Shown: positions 7,387-14,043 of the stretch, piece after piece
Layout of the letters: each line of letters starts with the position of its first letter
Numbering within the stretch: the first letter of the stretch is position 1
Assembly (NCBI GenBank): GCA_035264765.1
Contig: DATFPQ010000306.1
Location: forward strand, 1 to 16,865
Length of the DNA: 16,865 nt
Reading direction: 5' to 3'
Origin: DATFPQ01 sp035264765
GTDB lineage: Bacteria > Actinomycetota > Actinomycetes > Actinomycetales > Angustibacteraceae
The notes under the pieces: model-generated
Told to the model about the DNA's origin: nothing
What the model saw: the letters and a program-made list of their open reading frames with translations, nothing else
Database searches by the model: none
Program-made: the position numbers and the translations under genes

Positions 7387-8159
7387 GAGGGGTCCGGCTC
7401 GTCGGTCGCCGGCTGGTCAGTCGCCGGCTGGTCAGTCGCCGGCCGCGCCGGCCGCGCCGGACGGGCCGGCCGCGCCCCGGCCGGACCGGCCGTGCCAGCG
7501 GAACGGGTCGACCCTCCCGCGCCCGCCGCACCGGCCGGACGAGCCGCACGCGCGGGACGGGCCGGCCGCCCCGCGGCGGCCACCTCCTTCGGCTCCGCGG
7601 CACCGGGGTCGGCGGCGGGCGGCGGCGGGACCGTGGGCATCCACTGGCCGAGCCGCTCCCGACCGTGCAGCAGGTCACGGATGTCGAGCTCGGCGTACTC
7701 GAACTCCGGGCTCCAGTGCAGGGCGTCGAACGGGCACACCTCGATGCAGATGCCGCAGTACATGCACAGGGAGAAGTCGATGTCGAAGCGGTCGAGCACG
7801 TTGCGCTGTCGCTCGCGGCCGCCCTCGGTCGTCGCCGGCAGGGTCTCCTTGTGCGAGTCGATGTAGATGCACCAGTCCGGGCACTCCCGGGCGCACAGCA
7901 TGCAGACGGTGCAGTTCTCCTCGAGCAGCGCGATGACGCCCCGGCTTCGCGGCGGCAGGCTCGGCTGGACGTCGGGATACTCGGCCGTGTGAGCCGGGGT
8001 GACCAGCGTGCGCGCGGTCACCGCCAGGCCCTTCAGCAGTCCCGGGAGCGCGCCGCCCTGCGACGTCCGCCCGTGGCCGTGCCCCGTCCCAGAATGCCCA
8101 GTCCCACCGTGCGCCGTCGCGCCGTGCGCCGTCGCGCCGTGCGCCCGCTCGTCGCTCAC
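7383..8159 (-). CDS. nuoI: NADH-quinone oxidoreductase (complex I) subunit I, 2x[4Fe-4S], with His-rich N-terminus and repetitive C-terminus
   Basis: NuoI carries the two [4Fe-4S] clusters (N6a, N6b) that relay electrons toward NuoB at the membrane junction. Both cluster motifs are intact: Cys83, 86, 89, 93 in CTVCMLCARECP and Cys132, 135, 138, 142 in CMYCGICIEVCP. The core (about 38-175) is standard. The ends are not. Residues 6-30 hold six His in repeats of AHGAT followed by GHSGTGHGHG, and residues about 190-258 are an Ala/Pro/Arg/Gly tail (PARPARPARP) ending in ATDQP-type repeats. At 258 residues it is longer than typical NuoI (about 180-210). The GTG at 8159 overlaps the nuoH stop by 4 nt; a later start would remove the His-rich segment, but there is no alternative start near residue 31. 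The tails are probably disordered and surface-exposed. Confidence 0.95.
   Translation of the reverse strand: MSDERAHGATAHGATAHGGTGHSGTGHGHGRTSQGGALPGLLKGLAVTARTLVTPAHTAEYPDVQPSLPPRSRGVIALLEENCTVCMLCARECPDWCIYIDSHKETLPATTEGGRERQRNVLDRFDIDFSLCMYCGICIEVCPFDALHWSPEFEYAELDIRDLLHGRERLGQWMPTVPPPPAADPGAAEPKEVAAAGRPARPARAARPAGAAGAGGSTRSAGTAGPAGARPARPARPARPATDQPATDQPATDEPDPS
7405..7442. repeat. 15-bp tandem repeat in the nuoI 3' end
   Basis: The unit gtcgccggctggtca occurs at 7405-7419 and 7420-7434, with a third partial copy to 7442. It encodes the ATDQP pentapeptides at the NuoI C-terminus. Beyond it (about 7440-7560) the coding strand is a degenerate short repeat giving PAR triplets. Confidence 0.85.
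8109..8145. repeat. 15-bp tandem repeat in the nuoI 5' end
   Basis: The unit gtgcgccgtcgcgcc occurs at 8109-8123 and 8124-8138, with a third partial copy to 8145. It encodes the AHGAT pentapeptides of the histidine-rich NuoI N-terminus. The repeat keeps frame. Confidence 0.85.
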
Positions 8160-9115
8160 GCCGTCATCACCACCACGACACCGGTCAGGGCCAGCTGGAA
8201 GAGCGTCACCGGCACGAGCGCCTTCCAGGCCAGCGACTGCAGCTGGTCCTCACGCAGCCGCGGCCAGGCCACCCGCACCCAGATCACCAGCAGCGCCACG
8301 ACGCCGGTCTTGACCAGCGTCCACAGCCAGCCCAGCACGTCGTCCGCCGGGCCGCGCCACCCACCCAGGAACAGCACCGCGGTGAGCGCCGCCAGCACCA
8401 CGATCCCGGCGTACTCGCTGAGCAGGAAGAACGCGAACCGCAGGCCGGTGTACTCGGTGTACGGGCCGAAGACGATCTCGGAGTCCGCGACCGGCATGTC
8501 GAAGGGCGGCCGGGCCAGCTCGGCGACGCCGGCGACCACGAAGCAGAACAGCGCGGGCGCCTGCCAGACCAGCCACCAGGGCTCCCAGGCCCGGACGATG
8601 CCGGTCAGGGACAGCGTGCCCGCCGCCATCGCGACGCTGCTCGCGGCCAGCACGATCGGGAGCTCGTAGGACAGCAGCTGAGCCGCGGTCCGCAGGCCGC
8701 CGAGCAGGGCGTACTTGTTCGCGCTGCTCCAGCCGGCCATCAGCGTGCCCAGGACGCCCACAGCGCTGGCCGCGAGCACGAACAGCAGGCCGGCGTCGAG
8801 GTCCGCGCCCACGACACCCGGCGCGAGCGGGATCGCGACCATGGCGACCAGGTAGGGCACCAGCGCCACGCCCGGCGCCAGCCGGAAGACGCGCCGGTCC
8901 GCCGCGGCCGGTGTGACGTCCTCCTTCTGCACGAACTTCACGCCGTCGGCCACCAGCTGGGCCCAGCCGTGGAAGCCTCCCGCGTACATCGGCCCGAGCC
9001 GGCCCTGCATGTGCGCCATGACCTTGTGCTCGGTCTGGCCCACGACGAGCGGCAGGACGAGGAACGCCGCCAACACACCCACGACGCGGAGCACGGCCTC
9101 GGCGACCTCGGCCAT
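8156..9115 (-). CDS. nuoH: NADH-quinone oxidoreductase (complex I) subunit H
   Basis: NuoH anchors the peripheral arm and forms much of the quinone chamber. The 319-residue, eight-helix product has GRLGPMYAGGFHGWAQLVAD (about 38-57) and GVKFVQKED on the first loop, SSANKYALLGGLRTAAQLLSY (about 130-150), and the large loop between helices 5 and 6 (AELARPPFDMPVADSEIV, about 198-215, then TEYTGLRFAFFLLSEYA). In this loop the usual PEAE-type acidic pair reads P-V-A-D (Val209, Asp211), so one normally acidic residue is missing. The ATG at 9115 shares one base with the nuoC stop. In standard operons nuoD and often nuoEFG lie between nuoC and nuoH; here there is no space for them. Confidence 0.95.
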   Translation of the reverse strand: MAEVAEAVLRVVGVLAAFLVLPLVVGQTEHKVMAHMQGRLGPMYAGGFHGWAQLVADGVKFVQKEDVTPAAADRRVFRLAPGVALVPYLVAMVAIPLAPGVVGADLDAGLLFVLAASAVGVLGTLMAGWSSANKYALLGGLRTAAQLLSYELPIVLAASSVAMAAGTLSLTGIVRAWEPWWLVWQAPALFCFVVAGVAELARPPFDMPVADSEIVFGPYTEYTGLRFAFFLLSEYAGIVVLAALTAVLFLGGWRGPADDVLGWLWTLVKTGVVALLVIWVRVAWPRLREDQLQSLAWKALVPVTLFQLALTGVVVVMTA

Positions 9116-9759
9116 CAGGTTCCCGCCTCGCGCGGACCCCAGGACGGGTCCGGGACGCCCGGAGGGAGCACCTTACGGCGGGACGGCGGCCCGGCGTCGC
9201 TCTCGCCGGGCTCCTTGGCGCCCGGCCACGGCTTGCTGGCCCGCGCCGCCAGGACGAACGACTTGCGCAGGGGCGTGCCCTCGAAGCCGTCGGGCAGCAG
9301 CAGCGGCCGCAGCCCCTGCCCGGTGCCGTCGTCGAAGCCGTCGAACCGGACGCCGAACATCTCGTGCGTCTCCCGCTCGTGCCACGCCGCGCCGGGCCAC
9401 AGGTCCGTCACGCTCGCGACGGCCAGATCGGCCAGCGGCAGCCGGGTCCGGGCCAGCAGCCGCACCAGCCCCGGGCCGCCGGGACCCCCCACGCCGCGGC
9501 CGGACCGCGAGTCGACCAGGTGCGCCACGACGTCGACCCCGGCAGGGTCGCCGTCCGGCTCGTCGACCGCGGACAGCCAGTCGAGCATGTCCATGCCGCC
9601 GTCGCTGCGGGCCAGGGCCAGCGCGTCGTGCCAGCGCTCGCGGGGCACGTCCACGCAGACGGTGCCCTGAGCATCGTGCGCCGGGAGCGGCGCGTCCAGG
9701 CCCAGGGCACTGCCCAGCCGCTGCCCCACGGCGTCGGGGCTGCCGATGGCCAGGCTCAT
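9115..9759 (-). CDS. nuoC: NADH-quinone oxidoreductase (complex I) subunit C (30-kDa type), not fused to NuoD
   Basis: NuoC is a peripheral-arm scaffold subunit that normally packs against NuoD. The 214-residue product carries the family signature as WHERETHEMFGVRFDG (about 126-141; the usual form is ERE-x-x-DMFG) and PLRKSF (163-168; usually PLRKDF). It ends with a Pro/Gly-rich tail of about 40 residues (KPWPGAKEPGE onward). It is clearly not a NuoCD fusion, which would run to about 600 residues. It starts 24 nt after nuoB with an AGGAT sequence 11-12 nt upstream of the ATG, and it overlaps nuoH by one base. The absence of a nuoD partner next to it is the main oddity. Confidence 0.92.
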   Translation of the reverse strand: MSLAIGSPDAVGQRLGSALGLDAPLPAHDAQGTVCVDVPRERWHDALALARSDGGMDMLDWLSAVDEPDGDPAGVDVVAHLVDSRSGRGVGGPGGPGLVRLLARTRLPLADLAVASVTDLWPGAAWHERETHEMFGVRFDGFDDGTGQGLRPLLLPDGFEGTPLRKSFVLAARASKPWPGAKEPGESDAGPPSRRKVLPPGVPDPSWGPREAGT

Positions 9760-9783
9760 GCTGCGCTCATCCTGTGACGCCGT

Positions 9784-10374
9784 TCACGAGCCCGCCGGCC
9801 GCAGCGGGCCGCTGCCACCGGGTCCCACGAGCGGGCGGGTCAGCTGGGCGGCCGACGCCGGGCGGCGCCGCTGTGCGATCGCCGCGCCGCTGACCTGCTC
9901 GGCCGCGATCTTCTCCTGCAGCCGCAGGATGCCGTGCAGCAACGCCTCGGGGCGCGGCGGGCAGCCGGGCACGTAGACGTCGGCGGGGATGATTTGGTCG
10001 ACGCCCTTCGTGACGCAGTAGGAGTCCCAGTAGGGGCCGCCGGAGTTGCTGCACGCGCCGAAGGAGATGACGTACTTCGGCTCGGGCATCTGCTCGTAGA
10101 GCCGCTTGATCGCGGGCGCCATCTTGTCGGTCACCGTGCCGGACACGATCATCAGGTCGGCCTGCCGCGGGCCGGGCGCGAACGGGATCACGCCGAGCCG
10201 GATGAAGTCGTGCCGGGCCATGCTCGCCGCGATGAACTCGATCGCGCAGCAGGCAAGGCCGAAGTTGAAAACCCACAGGCTGTACCGCCGGCCCCAGTTC
10301 AGCACCAGCCGCAGCGGTCGCGGCGCGGCCTCGGCGAGGGGCCCCACGCGGGGGGCGGGGAGGTCGACGGCCAC
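9784..10374 (-). CDS. nuoB: NADH-quinone oxidoreductase (complex I) subunit B, carries terminal cluster N2
   Basis: NuoB holds the terminal [4Fe-4S] cluster N2, which reduces quinone at the interface with NuoD and NuoH. All four ligands are present: the tandem pair Cys42-Cys43 in FGLACCAIEF, Cys108 in FGACSNSGGPYWDSY and Cys138 in VYVPGCPPRPE. APGPRQADLMIVSGTVTDKMAP (begins about residue 66) and EQMPEPKYVIS are standard. A C-terminal extension of roughly 35 residues, rich in Arg, Pro and Gly, follows the conserved core. The GTG at 10374 has AGGGTGG a few bases upstream and yields the standard start. It lies 64 nt after nuoA. Intact N2 ligands imply that electrons can reach the quinone site if a NuoD is supplied. 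Confidence 0.95.
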   Translation of the reverse strand: MAVDLPAPRVGPLAEAAPRPLRLVLNWGRRYSLWVFNFGLACCAIEFIAASMARHDFIRLGVIPFAPGPRQADLMIVSGTVTDKMAPAIKRLYEQMPEPKYVISFGACSNSGGPYWDSYCVTKGVDQIIPADVYVPGCPPRPEALLHGILRLQEKIAAEQVSGAAIAQRRRPASAAQLTRPLVGPGGSGPLRPAGS

Positions 10375-10438
10375 GCGGCCACCCTAGCGCCGGACGCCGA
10401 CACGGGCGTGCCGCCACCCGACAAGGGCAGGGAACGCC

Positions 10439-10807
10439 TCAGAGCCAGCGCAAGACGCCGCGCCGCCAGGCGTAGGCCAGGCCAACACCCAGCACGCCGA
10501 GGAAGATCCCCATCTCGGCGAGCGTGCGCCAGCCGAAGCCCGGCAGCCGCAGCACCGTCGCCCAGGGCAGCAGGTACATGGCGTCCACGGCGAACACGAC
10601 GTACAGGTAGGCGTACAGGTAGTAGCGGACGTTGGCCTGCGCCCAGCCCTCACCCACCGGGTCGACGCCGGACTCGTACGTCGTGAGCTTGTCCGCGGTC
10701 GGGGCGTGCGGCCGCAACAGCGCGGTGCCCAGGCTGCCGGCGAGGAACAGCGCCACGCCGGCGAGCACGACCAGCCCCACGACGACGTACGGCGGCACTG
10801 GACCCAT
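10439..10807 (-). CDS. nuoA: NADH-quinone oxidoreductase (complex I) subunit A, with altered conserved acidic positions
   Basis: NuoA is a three-helix membrane subunit whose first loop closes over the quinone chamber. The 122-residue product has the loop motif YESGVDPVGEGWAQANVRYYL (about 44-64) and the second-helix motif ending MYLLPWA. In that helix, where homologues read F-D-x-E, this protein reads Phe72-Ala73-Val74-Asp75: the conserved Asp is Ala and the conserved Glu is Asp. It is the first gene of the ten-gene operon and diverges from korA. No Shine-Dalgarno precedes the ATG, and a TAGCCT element ends 7 nt before it, so it may be translated from a leaderless transcript. Assignment is firm; the functional effect of the substitutions is inferred. 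Confidence 0.93.
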   Translation of the reverse strand: MGPVPPYVVVGLVVLAGVALFLAGSLGTALLRPHAPTADKLTTYESGVDPVGEGWAQANVRYYLYAYLYVVFAVDAMYLLPWATVLRLPGFGWRTLAEMGIFLGVLGVGLAYAWRRGVLRWL

Positions 10808-10972
10808 GGAGCCGAGGCTACTGCCGGTCTAGGCACGCCACGATCCGCATACCACGCCCCGCGGGTGTCGGATGCGGAAGAAAGACCACGAGCCGCGACT
10901 TATCCTTGAGGTGATGTCCGCGACGCACGCACGACCCGTCCTGTACCCGAGCACCCCGAGGCGAAACTCCGC
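10808..10972. promoter_or_regulatory. Divergent nuoA/korA promoter region
   Basis: This 165-nt gap must hold both promoters. On the minus strand TAGCCT (10820-10815) has the TANNNT form of an actinobacterial -10 and ends exactly 7 nt before the nuoA ATG, consistent with a leaderless mRNA; no good -35 is seen. On the plus strand TATCCT (10901-10906) is the best -10 for korA, predicting a leader of about 60 nt, again without a convincing -35. A 7-bp inverted repeat, tccgcat (10844-10850)/atgcgga (10872-10878), lies between the two and could be a shared regulator site. Promoter calls are pattern-based. Confidence 0.45.
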
Positions 10973-12955
10973 ATGACCACCAGCAAGCAGGTCCAGCGGC
11001 TCGACCGAGTTGTGATCCGGTTCGCAGGAGACTCCGGTGACGGCATGCAGCTCACGGGAGACCGCTTCACCTCCGAGACGGCAGTCCTGGGCAACGACCT
11101 GTCGACCCTCCCCAACTTCCCGGCCGAGATCCGTGCTCCGCAGGGCACCCTGCCGGGCGTGTCCAGCTTCCAGCTGCACTTCGCCGACCACGACGTCCTC
11201 ACCCCCGGCGACGCGCCCGACGTCCTCGTGGCGATGAACCCGGCCGCGCTCAAGGCGAACCTGCCCGACCTGCCGCGCGGGGCCACCGTGATCCTCGACA
11301 CCGACGAGTTCAACCGGCGCAACCTGGCCAAGGTCGGCTACCAGACGTCGCCGCTCGAGGACGGGACGCTGGACTCCTTCCACGTACACCCGCTCGGCCT
11401 GACGTCGATCACGGTCAGCGCGCTCGTCGACTTCGACCTCTCGCGCAAGGAGAAGGAGCGGGCGAAGAACATGTTCGCCCTCGGGCTGCTCTCGTGGCTG
11501 TACAACCGCCCGACCGGCGGCACCGAGTCGTTCCTGCACAGCAAGTTCGCCAAGAAGCCGGAGATCCTCAAGGCCAACCTGGCCGCGTTCCACGCAGGCT
11601 GGAACTACGGCGAGACGACCGAGGACTTCGCGCACTCCTTCGAGGTCTCCCCGGCGCCGATGGCCCCCGGCAAGTACCGCAACATCACCGGGAACGTCGC
11701 ACTGGCCTACGGCCTGGTCGCGGGCGCTCACCGCGCCGGTCGGCCGCTGCTGCTCGGCTCGTACCCGATCACCCCGGCGTCCGACATCCTGCACACCCTG
11801 GCCGGTCTGAAGGCGTACGGCGTCACCACCCTCCAGGCGGAGGACGAGATCGCCGGCATCGGCGCGGCGCTCGGCGCCTCGTTCGGCGGGTCCATCGGCG
11901 TGACCACGACGTCCGGCCCCGGCGTGGCGCTGAAGTCCGAGACCATCGGACTGGCCGTGTCGCTGGAGCTGCCGCTGATCATCTGCGACGTCCAGCGGGG
12001 TGGGCCCTCGACCGGGCTGCCGACCAAGACCGAGCAGTCGGACCTGCTGCAGGCGATGTTCGGCCGCAACGGCGAGGCGCCGGTGCCGATCGTGGCGCCG
12101 AAGTCCCCGGCCGACAACTTCGACGCGGCCATCGAAGCCGTACGGATCGCGACGACGTACCGGACGCCGGTCTTCCTGCTCTCCGACGGCTACCTGGCCA
12201 ACGGCTCCGAGCCGTGGCAGATCCCCGAGGTGACCAACCTGCCGGACATCCGGGTCGAGCTCGCCACCGCACCGAACGCGGTGGACGCGGAGGGGACGCC
12301 GATCTTCCGGCCGTACCAGCGCGACCCCGAGACGCTCGCGCGTCCGTGGGCCGTGCCCGGGACCCCGGGCCTGGAGCACCGGATCGGCGGCATCGAGAAG
12401 GCCGACGGCACCGGTGATATCTCCTACGACCCCACGAACCACGACCACATGGTCCGTACGCGCCAGGCCAAGGTCGACGCCATCGCCGCCACCATCCCGC
12501 CCATCGAGGTCGACGACCCGACCGGCGACGCCGACGTCCTGGTGCTCGGCTGGGGGTCGACCTACGGGCCGATCTCCGCGGCGGTCCGGGCGGTGCGTGC
12601 CCGCGGCGGCGTGGTGGCCCAGGCCCACCTGCGGCACCTGAACCCCTTCCCGAGGAACCTCGGCGTCGTGCTCCGCGGCTACTCCAGGGTGATCGTGCCG
12701 GAGATGAACCTCGGCCAGCTGTCGATGCTGCTGCGCGCGAAGTACCTGGTCGACGTCCAGCCGTTCACGCAGGTGCGCGGGCTGCCCTTCACCACCCACG
12801 AGCTGGTCGACGCGATCGCCGCCGCCACCTCCGCGATCGACGCGGTGCGTGGCACGGACGAGGCGCCCGACGAGCCGGACCACCGTCCTGCGGACGAGAC
12901 GCCCGTCGGCGCCGCCGCACCCGAGGAGCAGGCGACCGAGGAGGTCTCCCGATGA
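10973..12955 (+). CDS. korA: 2-oxoglutarate (2-oxoacid):ferredoxin oxidoreductase, fused gamma-alpha subunit
   Basis: KorA with KorB oxidatively decarboxylates 2-oxoglutarate (or a related 2-oxoacid) to the acyl-CoA, reducing ferredoxin rather than NAD. The 660-residue product is the gamma-alpha fusion used by actinobacteria: a gamma domain at the N-terminus (IRFAGDSGDGMQLTGDRF, about 15-32, to about 190), then the alpha domain starting near YPITPASDILH (about 264-274), with QAEDEIAGIGAALGASFGG and TTSGPGVALKSE following. The C-terminal 35 residues are acidic and probably disordered. The ATG at 10973 gives the standard N-terminus; only a distant GAGG precedes it. It overlaps korB by 4 nt (ATGA). 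No ferredoxin gene is in the window, so the acceptor is unknown; the divergent nuo set is a candidate sink. Length matches M. tuberculosis KorA (about 650). Confidence 0.93.
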   Translation: MTTSKQVQRLDRVVIRFAGDSGDGMQLTGDRFTSETAVLGNDLSTLPNFPAEIRAPQGTLPGVSSFQLHFADHDVLTPGDAPDVLVAMNPAALKANLPDLPRGATVILDTDEFNRRNLAKVGYQTSPLEDGTLDSFHVHPLGLTSITVSALVDFDLSRKEKERAKNMFALGLLSWLYNRPTGGTESFLHSKFAKKPEILKANLAAFHAGWNYGETTEDFAHSFEVSPAPMAPGKYRNITGNVALAYGLVAGAHRAGRPLLLGSYPITPASDILHTLAGLKAYGVTTLQAEDEIAGIGAALGASFGGSIGVTTTSGPGVALKSETIGLAVSLELPLIICDVQRGGPSTGLPTKTEQSDLLQAMFGRNGEAPVPIVAPKSPADNFDAAIEAVRIATTYRTPVFLLSDGYLANGSEPWQIPEVTNLPDIRVELATAPNAVDAEGTPIFRPYQRDPETLARPWAVPGTPGLEHRIGGIEKADGTGDISYDPTNHDHMVRTRQAKVDAIAATIPPIEVDDPTGDADVLVLGWGSTYGPISAAVRAVRARGGVVAQAHLRHLNPFPRNLGVVLRGYSRVIVPEMNLGQLSMLLRAKYLVDVQPFTQVRGLPFTTHELVDAIAAATSAIDAVRGTDEAPDEPDHRPADETPVGAAAPEEQATEEVSR

Positions 12956-14043
12956 GCACCGTCGAGCTGGGTATGCCGCTGTCCGGCGTGGCTGGCGTCC
13001 CGACACTGGACGCCGGGGCGCCCCGGCAGACCAAGAAGGACTTCACCTCCGACCAGGAGGTCCGCTGGTGCCCCGGCTGCGGCGACTATGCCGTGCTGGC
13101 CACCATGCAGGGCTTCCTGCCCGAGCTCGGCCTCAAGCGCGAGAACATCGTGTTCGTCTCGGGCATCGGTTGCTCCTCGCGTTTCCCGTACTACATGGAC
13201 ACCTACGGCATGCACTCCATCCACGGGCGCGCGCCGGCCATTGCGACCGGATTGGCGGTCTCCCGCCCGGACCTGTCGGTCTGGGTGGTCACGGGCGACG
13301 GCGACGCGCTTTCGATCGGCGGCAACCACCTGATCCACGCGCTGCGACGCAACGTGAACCTGAAGATCCTGCTGTTCAACAACCGGATCTACGGCCTGAC
13401 CAAGGGCCAGTACTCGCCGACGTCCGAGACGGGCAAGGTGACGAAGTCGACCCCCGCCGGCTCGGTCGACAACCCGTTCAACCCGGTGTCGCTCGCGCTG
13501 GGCGCCGAGGCGACCTTCGTCGCGCGCAGCCTGGACTCCGACCGTAAGCACCTCAGCTCGGTGCTGCGGGCGGCCGCGCAGCACCGTGGCACCGCACTGG
13601 TCGAGATTTACCAGAACTGCCCGATCTTCAACGACGGCGCCTTCGACGTCCTGAAGGACCGCGACTCCGCGCAGGGTCGGCTGCTGCATCTCGTGGACGG
13701 TGAGCCGGTGGCCCTGGGGGTCGACGGCGCGCGCCAGGTCGTCGTCCGGACCCCGGACGGGTCGCTGGCCGTCGTGCCCGAGACGGACGCAGACCCGGCG
13801 GCCGTCGTGCGGCACGACGCGTCCAACCCGGACCCGTCCCAGCAGTTCGCGCTCTCCCGGCTGGACGGCGCCGACATGGCGCACGTGCCGCTCGGCATCT
13901 TCCGTAACGTCGAGCGGCCGACGTACGACGACCAGGTGCGCGAGCAGGTCGGCTCGGCGGTCGCCAAGCGCGGTGGGCCGGTGCAGGACACCGACCTCGG
14001 CGCGCTGATCGCCGGCCGCGACACCTGGACCGTCGGGGCGTGA
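12952..14043 (+). CDS. korB: 2-oxoglutarate (2-oxoacid):ferredoxin oxidoreductase, beta subunit
   Basis: KorB binds thiamine diphosphate and one [4Fe-4S] cluster and completes the active site with KorA. In the 363-residue product the cluster cysteines are Cys40 and Cys43 (RWCPGCGDYAVL), Cys74 (SGIGCSSRFPYY) and Cys223 (YQNCPIFNDG). The thiamine-diphosphate motif runs from GDGDALSIGGNH (115-126) to the Asn pair in LLFNNRIYG (143-144). YMDTYGMHSIHGRAPAIATG is typical of the Kor branch. A strong AGGAGG sits 7 nt before the ATG, inside korA, so the two subunits are translationally coupled. The stop overlaps the rarD start (GTGA). All catalytic and cluster features are intact. Confidence 0.95.
   Translation: MSTVELGMPLSGVAGVPTLDAGAPRQTKKDFTSDQEVRWCPGCGDYAVLATMQGFLPELGLKRENIVFVSGIGCSSRFPYYMDTYGMHSIHGRAPAIATGLAVSRPDLSVWVVTGDGDALSIGGNHLIHALRRNVNLKILLFNNRIYGLTKGQYSPTSETGKVTKSTPAGSVDNPFNPVSLALGAEATFVARSLDSDRKHLSSVLRAAAQHRGTALVEIYQNCPIFNDGAFDVLKDRDSAQGRLLHLVDGEPVALGVDGARQVVVRTPDGSLAVVPETDADPAAVVRHDASNPDPSQQFALSRLDGADMAHVPLGIFRNVERPTYDDQVREQVGSAVAKRGGPVQDTDLGALIAGRDTWTVGA

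Noticed and set aside
7405..7442. Possible CRISPR-like repeat array
   Set aside because: The repeats are contiguous 15-bp units without spacers and lie inside nuoI coding sequence in frame.
1418..7678. Apparent giant proteins from upstream extensions of NuoN, NuoM and NuoK
   Set aside because: The extra N-terminal residues read neighbouring nuo genes in the wrong frame; GTGA/ATGA/TGATG overlaps define the real starts.
9100..9130. A frameshifted or remnant nuoD between nuoC and nuoH
   Set aside because: nuoC and nuoH share a base, and no NuoD motif appears in any frame; the gene is absent rather than degraded.
10829..13006. 725-codon open frame on the minus strand opposite korA
   Set aside because: It is antisense to a gene with complete family motifs, is Arg/Gly/Val-rich with no recognisable domain, and long antisense frames are expected at this GC content.
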